Shown here in pieces: positions 16,794 through 25,313 of a DNA stretch of 64,000 nt. Under the pieces are notes generated by a model that worked only from the letters and a program-made list of their open reading frames with translations, searched no databases and had not been told where the DNA came from. The stretch is from Hymenobacter taeanensis (GTDB lineage Bacteria > Bacteroidota > Bacteroidia > Cytophagales > Hymenobacteraceae). The position numbers and the translations under genes are program-made. Position 1 is the stretch's first letter; each line of letters begins with the position of its first letter. The DNA is taken from NCBI RefSeq assembly GCF_013137895.1, contig NZ_CP053538.1, positions 3,379,001 through 3,443,000 of the forward strand. Reading direction: 5' to 3'.

Positions 16794-17888
16794 CTACTCC
16801 TCGGGTGCCAGGGTAAAAGGCTGGTCTTTGGCCTCTACCAGGGTGCGGGTTTTGGGCAAGGCCTCGGGGTGATGCTGCTGAATGTAGGTAACCATGTGCT
16901 CGCGCACGGCGCAGCGCAAGTCAAAGGTGTTGCTGGAGTTGGTAGCACTCACCAGGCAGCGTAGCTCCAGGGTGCGCTCCTTTGAGTCAGTGACTTGCAG
17001 TACGCACACGCGCCGGTCCCAGAGGGAGTGGCCGTTTACGTAGCGCTCCAGCTCCTGCCTGATGGCCTCTATCGGGGCGGTATAGTCGGTGTAGAGAAAC
17101 ACGGTGCCCAGAAGCTGCGATGTGGTGCGCGTCCAGCTTTGGAAGGGTTTCTCAATGAAGTAGTTGAGCGGCAATACCAGGCGGCGCTCGTCCCAGATGC
17201 GCAGCACCACGTAGGTGAACGTAATTTCCTCCACGCGGCCCCACTCGCCCTCCACCACCAGCACATCATCCAGCCTGATGGGTTGGGTAAACGCAATCTG
17301 GAAGCCAGCCAGCAGGTTGCTGATAGAGCGCTGCGCCGCAAAACCCACAATAACGCTGGCTATACCCGCCGAGGTTAGCAGGCCGGTACCAATCTTACGG
17401 ACCGTGGCGAAGCTCATCAGAATAAGGGCTACGGCCACGAAGATGATGAGCGTGACTACCAGCTTCTTTATAAACTGAAGCTGCGTAAACAGCTTGCGTA
17501 CCCGCAAATTATCAGCTGAACCCAGGCGGTAATGGTCTTCTACCAAATCCTGAACTACGTCAACGGTTTTCACCAGGCCCCACGCAAACGTGATGAGTAG
17601 GGCTGTTTCTACAAACCGGCGCATTACCTCCAGGAAGTGCGCCTCCAGGTAGGTAAGCGGCAGCATAAAGGAGAGCACCAACACCGGAAAAAACCACGCG
17701 CTGGGGGCGCTCAGGTGCCGGGCCACTGATTTGGTGAGCAGCACGGGCTCGCGCCGGTTATAGGCGGCCAGCAGCGCAAACACCGCGTATTTAAGTAAGC
17801 TGCCGGCCAACAGGCTGCCCGCAATAACGGCCAGAGGCTGCAGCCAAACGCGGAGATACTCGGGAAGGTCAGAAAAGAAATCAAGCAT
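16794..17888 (-). CDS. MscS-family mechanosensitive ion channel
   Basis: A small-conductance mechanosensitive channel protein of 364 aa from the ATG at 17888 (the frame extends to 17957, but the added residues are unlike a leader). Several membrane helices occupy the first ~180 residues. The pore-lining helix and beta domain follow as IGTGLLTSAGIASVIVGFAAQRSISNLLAG, then the classic QPIRLDDVLVVEGEWGRVEEITFTYVVLRIWDERRLVLPL. A cytoplasmic alpha/beta C-terminal domain completes it. It releases solutes on hypo-osmotic shock. The stop at 16794 and the PncA gene upstream (87 bp gap, same strand) suggest possible co-transcription. Confidence 0.93.
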   Translation of the reverse strand: MLDFFSDLPEYLRVWLQPLAVIAGSLLAGSLLKYAVFALLAAYNRREPVLLTKSVARHLSAPSAWFFPVLVLSFMLPLTYLEAHFLEVMRRFVETALLITFAWGLVKTVDVVQDLVEDHYRLGSADNLRVRKLFTQLQFIKKLVVTLIIFVAVALILMSFATVRKIGTGLLTSAGIASVIVGFAAQRSISNLLAGFQIAFTQPIRLDDVLVVEGEWGRVEEITFTYVVLRIWDERRLVLPLNYFIEKPFQSWTRTTSQLLGTVFLYTDYTAPIEAIRQELERYVNGHSLWDRRVCVLQVTDSKERTLELRCLVSATNSSNTFDLRCAVREHMVTYIQQHHPEALPKTRTLVEAKDQPFTLAPEE

Positions 17889-17975
17889 GAGTACGGCGTC
17901 GGGAGTAAGGAGCGGCGCAGAGAAAAAGAACCCTTCTGTACCCCAAACCCGGCCCAAAGGTTAGGCCGGAGTGGC

Positions 17976-18572
17976 CTAGCGCGCCCCAAACCGCGCGCCG
18001 CGCCGCTGCAGCTCCTGCCGGGCCTGCGCGTAGCCATCGGGCGAAATGGCCCGCGTTGCTTCTTGCAGAAATACCACCTCAAAGCCTTCCCGCAGGGCAT
18101 CCAGCGCCGAGAAGTTAACGCAGAAATCAGCGGCCAGGCCGGCCAGGTGTACCTCACGCACCCCGCGGCCGCGCAGGTAGTCGGCTAGGCCAGTGCTTTT
18201 GCGGTGGCCATTATCGAAGAAGCCGCTGTAGCTGTCTATTTCAGGGTTGGTGCCCTTCCGAAAGATGGCTTCAATGCGGTGCTGGTCCAGGGCCGCGCTA
18301 AACTCAGCTCCGGAGGTGGTTTGCACGCAATGGTCGGGCCAGAGGGTTTGGCGAAGGCCATGCAGGTCTATTTGCTCAAAAGGCCCCCGGCCGGGGTGCT
18401 GGCTGGCAAAGCTTTGGTGGGTAGCGGGGTGCCAATCCTGAGTGGCTACTACCAGCTCATACGTGGGCTGGAGGGCATTAACCAGGGGCAGGATTTCCTC
18501 GCCGCCGGGCACAGCTAATGAGCCGCCGGGCAGGAAATCATTCTGTATATCGATGAGCAGTAATGCGCGCAT
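17976..18572 (-). CDS. pncA: Nicotinamidase/pyrazinamidase
   Basis: It hydrolyses nicotinamide to nicotinate plus ammonia for NAD salvage. The 198-aa isochorismatase-fold protein has the catalytic triad D8 (LIDIQNDF), K106 (FRKGT) and C151 (AADFCVNFSALDA). The metal site is D46 and H48 (TQDWHP) with H81. The ATG at 18572 is chosen because it places the first strand (MRALLLIDIQ) at the N-terminus; an upstream extension to 18632 is implausible. The TAG stop lies inside a CTAGGCCAC copy of the repeated motif. It is divergent from the BLUF gene and upstream of the MscS channel. Confidence 0.95.
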   Translation of the reverse strand: MRALLLIDIQNDFLPGGSLAVPGGEEILPLVNALQPTYELVVATQDWHPATHQSFASQHPGRGPFEQIDLHGLRQTLWPDHCVQTTSGAEFSAALDQHRIEAIFRKGTNPEIDSYSGFFDNGHRKSTGLADYLRGRGVREVHLAGLAADFCVNFSALDALREGFEVVFLQEATRAISPDGYAQARQELQRRGARFGAR

Positions 18573-18702
18573 AATGCAATAGATGTAAGTAAGTAGCTGG
18601 TAAGGAGAAGGTAGCAAACGTACTTGTGCCACCAGTAGGCTGCTTATGAACGGTTATAAGCAAAGGCGGGTTAAAACTAGTCTGCTTTCCATTCCTGCCG
18701 CT

Positions 18703-19137
18703 ATGACTACGCACCAAATTATCTACCTCAGCCGATTCAGAGAAAAGCCCACCGAGGAGCAGCTGACTCAGCTTTTGCACCAGGCGCGCAGTAAAAACCA
18801 CCGGCTCCTGATAACGGGTATTCTACTGTATGCTGACGGGCGGGTGCTGCAGGTACTGGAAGGGCAGGAGGCGGCAGTGCGGGCTGTATACAGCGCCATT
18901 ACCTCCGACAAGCGCCACCACCAACTAGTTACGCTGGTTGATACCACGGTACCGCAGCGCGTATTCCCCGACTGGAGCATGGGCTTTACCGTGGCCGACT
19001 CTGCCGAGTATGAGCGCCTGACGGGGTACGTGAACCCCGAAAAGCCGCTGTTTCCGCTGCCGCGGGCGCACAACGCCAGCCCGGCGCTTATGCAACTTCT
19101 GCGAAACTTTGTGGCTCTCCACCCTGTGCTGGCCTAG
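18703..19137 (+). CDS. BLUF-domain blue-light photoreceptor
   Basis: A 144-aa stand-alone BLUF protein that binds FAD non-covalently and switches hydrogen bonding on blue light. The key residues align: Y8 (IIYLS), N32 (KNHRLLITG), Q50 (VLQVLEG), W91 and M93 (DWSMGF). Only ~45 residues follow the sensor core, forming the cap helices, so there is no fused output domain and it must act through a partner. The ATG at 18703 is preferred to the upstream frame start at 18646. The stop TAG sits in a TGGCCTAG motif. Its neighbours do not reveal the partner, though an SplB homologue lies 2.7 kb away. Confidence 0.93.
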   Translation: MTTHQIIYLSRFREKPTEEQLTQLLHQARSKNHRLLITGILLYADGRVLQVLEGQEAAVRAVYSAITSDKRHHQLVTLVDTTVPQRVFPDWSMGFTVADSAEYERLTGYVNPEKPLFPLPRAHNASPALMQLLRNFVALHPVLA

Positions 19138-19193
19138 GCAGCGCCCGAAATAGCACCCGCGCCATTTCCTGCCTACCTTGTGCCCCGCTCAGC

Positions 19194-19222
19194 GCCCGCT
19201 GGTGTTGGGCGGGCTTTTTTTT
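19194..19222 (+). terminator. Probable terminator of the BLUF gene
   Basis: A six-base GC stem (GCCCGC at 19194-19199, GCGGGC at 19209-19214) is followed directly by eight T. It lies 57 bp after the BLUF stop and just before the ATG of the next gene at 19241, so it could also attenuate read-through. Confidence 0.6.
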
Positions 19223-19240
19223 CTGTTGGATTGCATACGA

Positions 19241-20167
19241 ATGACGCGTTTTTTCTTCCCCCTTGTTGTTGCCAGTTCTCTGGGCCTCTCGGTAGCGTCC
19301 GCCCAAACACCGGCCGCCGTACCGCGGCTTATTCCGGGCACGCACGTGGTGCTGGTGCCGCCAGATGGGTTTGGCCCGGCCCCCGGGCTTACCGGCGTCC
19401 GGAAGGGCAATGCTGCCATTCAGGTGTATGATTTGCCGGGCAGCAACTACTTCAAGAACGCCGCTTCATTTGGGAAAGCGCGCTTTGAGGCCCGCGGCAT
19501 GAAGGTGCTGGAATTTCAGGAGCTAACGGTGCAGGGTTACCCAGCCCGGCTGGCGCGGGTACAAAACTCGCCCACCCAGGAGTCGGCCCAGCTCATGTTC
19601 GGCGACTCCACGTTTGCGGTGCAGCTGGTAGGCGTGTACCCCGTGGCGGAGGCAAGTACGGGCACGGCCATTCGGGAGGCGCTGCTCACGGCTACTTATC
19701 AGAAAAACCTGGCCTCCGACCCCTTCGCCAAGGCCGTGTTTGCCTTCGATGAGAAGAAGTCGCCCTTTGCTTTCGCCAAAACCACGGCCAATCTTTACCT
19801 GTATGCGCTGGGTGGCCAGCAGAAGGACGATTACGGCACCGAGCCCCTGCTCACCGTTACGCCCTTGCCCTACAACCCTTCCCTAACGGCCGCCGATGTG
19901 AGTAATGAGCTACTCGGTACCCTCAGCCGCTTTGGGTTCACGGGCTTCACAGCGCGCAAAATGTCGTCGGCTAAAGTAAACGACCTACTCACCTATGAAA
20001 CCGAAGGCTTTGGCATGATGCAGGGCCAGCGTGTGCTGCTTTACCAGCAGGTAAGCATCATTGGGAATACCGCCGTGGCCATGCAGGGCTTAGCCCGCCA
20101 AGACTACGAAACGGCGCTAGGCCAGTTTAAATCCCTCACCCACACCATCACGCCCCGCAAGAAGTAA
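19241..20167 (+). CDS. Exported hypothetical protein
   Basis: A 308-aa protein with a cleavable signal peptide (MTRFFFPLVVASSLGLSVASAQ). It is not recognised as a named family. The mature part is mixed alpha/beta, with phrases such as VPPDGFGPAPGLTGVR and KVLEFQELTVQGYPARL that suggest a periplasmic domain duplicated once (a second similar half around FAKAVFAFDEKKSPFAFAK). No Cys-based anchor is present. The ATG at 19241 is selected because the frame upstream from 19178 would put extra residues before the signal peptide and would overlap the preceding terminator. It ends 3 bp before the convergent 2H gene's stop. Confidence 0.75.
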   Translation: MTRFFFPLVVASSLGLSVASAQTPAAVPRLIPGTHVVLVPPDGFGPAPGLTGVRKGNAAIQVYDLPGSNYFKNAASFGKARFEARGMKVLEFQELTVQGYPARLARVQNSPTQESAQLMFGDSTFAVQLVGVYPVAEASTGTAIREALLTATYQKNLASDPFAKAVFAFDEKKSPFAFAKTTANLYLYALGGQQKDDYGTEPLLTVTPLPYNPSLTAADVSNELLGTLSRFGFTGFTARKMSSAKVNDLLTYETEGFGMMQGQRVLLYQQVSIIGNTAVAMQGLARQDYETALGQFKSLTHTITPRKK

Positions 20168-20170
20168 TGG

Positions 20171-20698
20171 CTAGGCCACTTCACCGCTGAAAGCAAACTC
20201 CTGCAGCTTCTCCCAGGGCCCGCCGCGGTATGCCCACAGGTGTAGGCCAGTGCCGTTTACCTCAAAGGGGGTGAACTGCTCCGCTAGCTCTGCGTGAAGG
20301 GCGCGGGCCACGGCGGGGTTTACTTTGTTTTGCACGGTGATGTGGGGCTTCAGGCGCTGCTGGTCCTGGGGCGTCAGCCAAGCGGCCCAGGTGGTTTGTA
20401 GCTGCTTGTGTAGCTGCTGCAATACAGTGTTTTCAAGGTCGTAGGCCACTCCGCGGCCCATAAAGCGCAGGCCAGTCACGCGTAACGTAAGCGGAGGCAG
20501 GGGGCAGCTCAGGCGCCTCAGCTCCGCTTCAATGGCGGGTTTTTCAGCGGCGGGCAGGTGATGAAAAAGCGTTACGTGCGCCTGCAAGTAGTTGCGCTCT
20601 TTCGGAAAGTGCTCTTGCCGCAAGGCATTGAAGTGGGCCTGAGAAGCCGGGTCGAGGGCCAGCGTCAGGATGAGGGGGGCAGAATCGGGAGGAAGCAT
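20171..20698 (-). CDS. 2'-5' RNA ligase/2H phosphoesterase family protein
   Basis: A 175-aa member of the 2H superfamily, whose two H-x-T/S motifs form the active site: H41-V-T43 (HVTLFH) and H119-I-T121 (HITVQNK). Relatives hydrolyse 2',3'-cyclic phosphodiesters or ligate RNA ends; the substrate here is unknown. Length and motif spacing are normal. The TAG stop is embedded in a CTAGGCCAC copy. It is divergent from the methyltransferase gene with an 83-bp gap. Confidence 0.88.
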   Translation of the reverse strand: MLPPDSAPLILTLALDPASQAHFNALRQEHFPKERNYLQAHVTLFHHLPAAEKPAIEAELRRLSCPLPPLTLRVTGLRFMGRGVAYDLENTVLQQLHKQLQTTWAAWLTPQDQQRLKPHITVQNKVNPAVARALHAELAEQFTPFEVNGTGLHLWAYRGGPWEKLQEFAFSGEVA

Positions 20699-20781
20699 AG
20701 GCTTGGCACTGACTAGAAAGTTGGCTGTACGGAGCAGGCGCCAGGATAGGCAGAAAACAGGGCAGAAGTGTATCTTTCGTC

Positions 20782-21597
20782 ATGGCTACTGCTCCTGATT
20801 ATATTTCCTTGAACCGCGCCCTCTGGAATGCAAAGACTGAGCATCATCTCCACTCGGCGTTTTATGATGTAGCCGGTTTTCGGGCGGGGCGCACCTCGTT
20901 GCAGGAGATTGAGTTGGCATTGCTAGGCCAGGTCAGCGGTCAGCGGGTGCTGCACCTGCAATGCCATTTTGGGCTCGATACGCTTTCCCTGGCCCGAATG
21001 GGGGCCACGGTAGTGGGGGTTGATTTATCAGATGAGGCCATACGCACCGCCCGGCAATTAGCGGAGGAGCTGCAGCTGCCCGCCCGGTTTGTGTGTTGCG
21101 ACCTGTACAGCCTGCCCGAGCACCTGCCTGCGGAACCGGCATTTGACGTGGTATACACCACGTATGGGGTGCTCGGCTGGCTGCCCGACCTCGACCGGTG
21201 GGCCGCCGTGGTGGGCCGCTATCTGAAGCCCGGTGGGCGGTTGGTGCTGGTGGAGTTTCATCCGGTGGTATGGATGTTCAACGGCAGCTTTACTGAGGTG
21301 CAGTACAGCTACTTCAACCGCGAAACCATTGAGGAAACAGAAACCGGCACCTACGCCAACCGTGCCGCCCCCATCACCACTACCTCCGTGAGCTGGAACC
21401 ACGGGCTGGGGGAGGTGCTTGGCAGTTTGCGGCGGCAGGGCCTGCAGCTCCATGATTTTCAGGAGTATGATTACTCGCCCTACAACTGCTTCTCGCATAC
21501 CGTAGAAGTGGAGCCGGGGCGCTACCAGATTGAGCCCCTCAGAAACAAGCTGCCCCTGGTGTATTCCGTGGTAGCCGAGAAGCCTTCAGTGGCCTAG
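20782..21597 (+). CDS. Class I SAM-dependent methyltransferase
   Basis: A 271-aa Rossmann-type methyltransferase. Motif I is degenerate (VLHLQCHFGLDTLSLA, with QCHFG in place of GxGxG), as seen in a known subgroup of small-molecule methyltransferases. Motif II follows (VVGVDLSDEAI), and the post-motif region contains YLKPGGRLVLVEFHP. The C-terminal third carries the subgroup signature around SWNHGLGEVLGSLRRQG. The substrate is not predictable. The ATG at 20782 is clear. The stop TAG is in a TGGCCTAG motif, and hutI follows 75 bp later on the same strand, so an operon is possible though not functionally obvious. Confidence 0.88.
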   Translation: MATAPDYISLNRALWNAKTEHHLHSAFYDVAGFRAGRTSLQEIELALLGQVSGQRVLHLQCHFGLDTLSLARMGATVVGVDLSDEAIRTARQLAEELQLPARFVCCDLYSLPEHLPAEPAFDVVYTTYGVLGWLPDLDRWAAVVGRYLKPGGRLVLVEFHPVVWMFNGSFTEVQYSYFNRETIEETETGTYANRAAPITTTSVSWNHGLGEVLGSLRRQGLQLHDFQEYDYSPYNCFSHTVEVEPGRYQIEPLRNKLPLVYSVVAEKPSVA

Positions 21598-21672
21598 AGC
21601 TATCCGTTGGGCTGGCTGTAACGTAGCTGGCCACTTCCTCTGTTCTCCTCACAGCACCTATTTCAACGCGTT

Positions 21673-22941
21673 ATGGCCTATACTTTACTTGTGCGGCACT
21701 GTGGGCAGCTCCTGACGCTGGCCGGTGGCCCTGCCGGCCGGCCGCTGGTGGGCAGCCACCTGAGCAGCTGGCGCATTATTCCCGATGGCTACGTGGCGTG
21801 CGAAGAAGGCCGGATTGTGGCCGTAGGCCCCATGCACGAGCTGGATCTGAGTCAGGTGACGGCCGGAACGGCTATTATAGATGCGCGGGGCCACGTGGTA
21901 ATGCCCGGCCTGGTAGAGTGCCACACGCATCTGGTGTTTGGCGGCAACCGGGCGCACGAGTTTCAGCGCAAGCTGGAGGGAGAGGCCTACCTGGATATTT
22001 TGGCCAGCGGCGGCGGTATTCTGAGCACCGTGCGGGCTACGCGCGCCGCTTCAGAAGGAGAATTGCTTGACAACGCCATGCACCATTTAGCGGGCTTCCG
22101 GCGCTATGGGGTAACTACCGTAGAGGCCAAAAGCGGCTACGGGCTCGACCGTGAAACGGAACTGGCGCTGGTGCGGGTGGCGGGCACGGCTGGCCACCGG
22201 CAGGAGGTGCGGGTGGTGCGCACCTTTTTAGGCGCCCACGTGGTGCCCCCAGAGTACAAAGGCCGCCCCACCGACTACCTCAACTTTCTGGCCACAGACG
22301 TGCTGCCTGCTTTGCGGGGGGTAGCAGAGTTTGTGGATATTTTCTGCGAGGAAGGGGCTTTCTCGACTGAGGATGCCCGGGCTTACCTGGCAGAAGCCCA
22401 GGCACAGGGCTTCCGGCTAAAGATTCATGCCGAGCAGCTACACGACCTGGGCGGCTGCGAAATGGCCGCCGCGCTGGGCGCTACCAGCATCGACCACTGC
22501 GACTACCTGACCCCCGAAGCGGCTGCCCGCATTGCGCAGCTCACGGCTGGCCAGACGGTGGCCGTGCTGCTGCCCCTGGTGCCGCTGTTTCTGCGCCAGG
22601 AGAAATACGCGCCCGGCCGGCAGTTCATTGACGCCGGCCTGCCCGTGGCCATCAGCACCGATTTTAACCCCGGGTCCTGCCCCAGCAAAAACCTGTGGCT
22701 GGCCCTATCTATGGCCTGCCTGAAAATGGGGCTCACGCCTCTGGAGGCCCTGGCCGCCGTTACGCTCAACGCGGCCTGGGCCATTGGGCAGGAGCGAGAG
22801 TGCGGTAGCCTGGAGCCCGGTAAGCGCGCCGATATTCTGCTGCTCAGTGTGCCAACGTACGAAGAAATCCCATACTGGCTCGGTGAAAACCCAGTGCAGG
22901 AAGTTATTATCAATGGGGTGCGGATGGAGCGGCCGGAATAG
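21673..22941 (+). CDS. hutI: Imidazolonepropionase
   Basis: This enzyme hydrolyses 4-imidazolone-5-propionate to N-formimino-L-glutamate, the third step of histidine degradation. The 422-aa amidohydrolase has metal-binding CHTHLVFGGNRAHEF near residue 90, then KIHAEQLHDLGG, the SIDHCDYLT strand, and the catalytic STDFNPGSCPS segment. The length is typical. The other hut genes (hutH, hutU, hutG or ftcD) are not in the window, so the pathway is split elsewhere. The ATG at 21673 is clear. Confidence 0.96.
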   Translation: MAYTLLVRHCGQLLTLAGGPAGRPLVGSHLSSWRIIPDGYVACEEGRIVAVGPMHELDLSQVTAGTAIIDARGHVVMPGLVECHTHLVFGGNRAHEFQRKLEGEAYLDILASGGGILSTVRATRAASEGELLDNAMHHLAGFRRYGVTTVEAKSGYGLDRETELALVRVAGTAGHRQEVRVVRTFLGAHVVPPEYKGRPTDYLNFLATDVLPALRGVAEFVDIFCEEGAFSTEDARAYLAEAQAQGFRLKIHAEQLHDLGGCEMAAALGATSIDHCDYLTPEAAARIAQLTAGQTVAVLLPLVPLFLRQEKYAPGRQFIDAGLPVAISTDFNPGSCPSKNLWLALSMACLKMGLTPLEALAAVTLNAAWAIGQERECGSLEPGKRADILLLSVPTYEEIPYWLGENPVQEVIINGVRMERPE

Positions 22942-23113
22942 CTTCTCAACATCCAGTGGTAAAAAAGTGGGGCAGGCGAAGGATGCTAGGCTATACCAAC
23001 AACCAGGCAAATAGATAGCGTCAGCTGCAACAAATCGTACAGATAATTACCCGACAATATCTAGCTTCGCCCACCCGTCTGCAACTGCTGGTTGCCTAAA
23101 CACACTGCTCGCT

Positions 23114-23914
23114 ATGCTGCTGCCTATCTATCAGGTTGATGCCTTCTCTGACCGGCCCTTTGCCGGTAACCCCGCCGCCGTATGCCCTCTGGAAAGCTGG
23201 CTGCCCGCCGAAACCATGCAGGCCATTGCGGCCGAGAACAACCTTGCCGAAACGGCTTTTTTCGTGCCTAAGAGCGGGAACGAGTATGAACTGCGCTGGT
23301 TTACCCCGGCCGTAGAGGTAGAGCTGTGCGGCCACGCCACCCTGGCTTCAGCCCACGTATTGTACAACCACCTGGGCTTTTCCGACGCTGAAATCATCTT
23401 TCACTCCCGCAGCGGCCCTTTGCGCGTAAGTCGCGCCAGCGAAGGCCGCTTCACCCTCGACTTTCCCGCCAGGCCACCCAAGCCCCTTGCCATTCATCCC
23501 GATGGTTTGCTGGACGGCCTGCGCGCTACACCCTTGCAGATGCTGGCTGGCCCCGATCTGGTGTGCCTGTTCGCTACAGAAGCCGAGGTGCGTGCCATTC
23601 AGCCCGACATGGCCCACTTGGCTAAAGTGGAGTACCGGGCTGTTATCGTGACGGCTCCCGGCTCCGATGGTGTTGATTTCGTGTCGCGCTTCTTTGGCCC
23701 CCGGGTGGGCGTGCCCGAAGACCCGGTTACCGGCTCGGCTCACACCACGCTGGTGCCTTACTGGGCTGAGCGCCTAAGTAAAACCACCTTCCACGCCCGC
23801 CAAGTTTCACCTCGCGGCGGCGACCTGTGGTGCGAGCTACGCGGCGACCGGGTGCTCATGAGTGGCCACGCCATCACGTACCTGCGCGGCGAGATTGAGG
23901 TGCCGGTAGGATAG
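23114..23914 (+). CDS. PhzF-family isomerase/epimerase-like protein
   Basis: A 266-aa protein with the duplicated diaminopimelate-epimerase-like fold of PhzF relatives. The N-terminal QVDAFSDRPFAGNPAAV is diagnostic. The catalytic Glu is E46 (NNLAETAFF), and the second-half motifs are LRWFTPAVEVELCGHATLASAHVL and GVPEDPVTGSAHTTL. PhzF itself isomerises a phenazine precursor, but most relatives such as this one are of unknown substrate and no phenazine genes are nearby. It is monocistronic with a terminator behind it. Confidence 0.92.
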   Translation: MLLPIYQVDAFSDRPFAGNPAAVCPLESWLPAETMQAIAAENNLAETAFFVPKSGNEYELRWFTPAVEVELCGHATLASAHVLYNHLGFSDAEIIFHSRSGPLRVSRASEGRFTLDFPARPPKPLAIHPDGLLDGLRATPLQMLAGPDLVCLFATEAEVRAIQPDMAHLAKVEYRAVIVTAPGSDGVDFVSRFFGPRVGVPEDPVTGSAHTTLVPYWAERLSKTTFHARQVSPRGGDLWCELRGDRVLMSGHAITYLRGEIEVPVG

Positions 23915-23951
23915 GGAGCTTAGGTTCTTCATATTATTGAAGGTAAAAATA

Positions 23952-23991
23952 CAGGCTGCCTATTGCTTTAACAGAAGCAATAGGCAGCCTG
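23952..23991 (+). terminator. Perfect hairpin after the phzF-like gene
   Basis: A perfect 17-bp inverted repeat (23952-23968 with 23975-23991) with a six-base loop, 37 bp past the stop. A clear T-run is missing on the downstream side, so termination efficiency is uncertain. Confidence 0.65.
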
Positions 23992-24078
23992 ATGCTATAA
24001 CTGGGTGAGCAGAAAAAAATAACAAGCTTATCCGTCGCAAATATCTCACTTGTCCTTTCACCATCTTATTTATCTGTC

Positions 24079-25155
24079 GTGCTCACCTTTACTACCTACT
24101 CCCGCTGCTGGCTGCTGCTAGGCCTATGGGCCTTACCTATTCTTGGCTTTGCTCAGGCCGCCGATGTGCAACGGCTTGTGAAAGAAGGCATAGCTCTGCA
24201 TGACCAGGATCAGTTTGATGCGGCCGCAGCCAAATACCAGGAGGCGCTTAAGCTAGACCCCAGCAACGTAATGGCCCGGACGGAACTAGCCCTCTCGTAT
24301 AACTCGGCGGGCAAATATGCTGAGGCCGTAGAGCTGTGCCGGGAGCTGGTGAAAAGCCCCACCGGCATCGACCCCACCGTATTCGTGACCTACGGCAACA
24401 GCCTCGACGACTTAAAGCAGTCTAAGCAGGCGGCTGAGGTATATCAGGAAGGCATCAAACGCTTCCCCACCAATGGTATGCTGCACTTTAACCTGGGCCT
24501 AACGCATTACCATCTGAATCAGAGGGCCGATGCCATTACTGATCTGCAGCAGGCCGCCCGCCTCATGCCCCGGCATCCCAGCTCCCCGCTCTACCTCGGG
24601 ATATTCACGCTAGAGAGTGGAAACCGCATTCCGGGGATGTTGGAAATTGCGCGCTTTCTGGTGCTGGAGCCCCACAGCAAACGCGCCCCCAAACAAGTTG
24701 CCCTCCTGGATAAAGCCATGCAGCAGGGCGTTTCCAAAACCGGCGAAAACAACATCACCATTAGTGTAAACTCCAGTGTGCTGAAAGAGGCCGGCAAGAA
24801 AAAGGTGCAGCCCGATAACTTCGGCCCCTCCGACATGCTGCTCTCCATGCTGTCGGCCATGGATTACGACGACAAGAACAAAGGCAAAACCAGCACGGCC
24901 CGCTTCGCCGAGAAATTTGCCACCCTGTGCCAGAACCTGCAGGAGCTAAGCGGCAAGCGGAGCACCGGTTTCGTGTGGGAACAGTACGTGCCGTATTTCG
25001 TGGCCATGGAGAAGGCGGGCCACGTGCCAGCCTTTGCTTACCTCATTCATTCATCAGTACCCGACCAGCCCCACGTGCAGCAGTGGCTGGAGCAGCACCC
25101 CGATGAGGTAAAAGCCTTCCAGGAATGGTCAGTGGCTTACGAGTGGCCCAGGTAG
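24079..25155 (+). CDS. Exported TPR-repeat protein
   Basis: A 358-aa protein starting with GTG at 24079. A signal peptide covers residues 1-26 (LLLGLWALPILGFAQA). Three to four tetratricopeptide repeats follow, at about 32-165 (GIALHDQDQFDAAAAKYQEALKLDP begins the first; the motif LDPSN-MARTELALSY-AGKYAEAVELC is typical). A C-terminal ~170-residue region without TPR (NITISVNSSVLKEAG, then DMLLSMLSAMDYDD) looks like a conserved domain of unknown function in Bacteroidota. It is likely a periplasmic protein-binding scaffold. No interacting partner is adjacent. It ends opposite HtrA, with a large hairpin between. Confidence 0.8.
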   Translation: MLTFTTYSRCWLLLGLWALPILGFAQAADVQRLVKEGIALHDQDQFDAAAAKYQEALKLDPSNVMARTELALSYNSAGKYAEAVELCRELVKSPTGIDPTVFVTYGNSLDDLKQSKQAAEVYQEGIKRFPTNGMLHFNLGLTHYHLNQRADAITDLQQAARLMPRHPSSPLYLGIFTLESGNRIPGMLEIARFLVLEPHSKRAPKQVALLDKAMQQGVSKTGENNITISVNSSVLKEAGKKKVQPDNFGPSDMLLSMLSAMDYDDKNKGKTSTARFAEKFATLCQNLQELSGKRSTGFVWEQYVPYFVAMEKAGHVPAFAYLIHSSVPDQPHVQQWLEQHPDEVKAFQEWSVAYEWPR

Positions 25156-25218
25156 GTTACCCCCGCGCAGGTGCCCACTGATAGAGGGGGCCGCTTACTC
25201 TCTGCGCCCCTAATAAGA

Positions 25219-25271
25219 GGCCTAGAGCCTCACACCCACGCAAGTTGGTGGCGGGTGTGGGGCCCTAGGCC
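25219..25271. terminator. Bidirectional hairpin based on the GGCCTAG/CTAGGCC motif
   Basis: A 19-bp stem (25219-25237 with 25253-25271) containing one mismatch and one G-U pair. The loop is 15 bases. The outer seven base pairs are exactly GGCCTAG against CTAGGCC, the motif repeated across the window. It lies between two convergent genes and has no T-run, so termination is inferred from its position. Confidence 0.65.
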
Positions 25272-25313
25272 ACCTGTAAGCTCTGCTAAAAGCCCAGAAG
25301 CCATCCGATACGC

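Noticed and set aside
23115..23914. Phenazine biosynthesis gene
   Set aside because: The PhzF fold is clear but no other phz gene is present; most PhzF relatives have unrelated roles.
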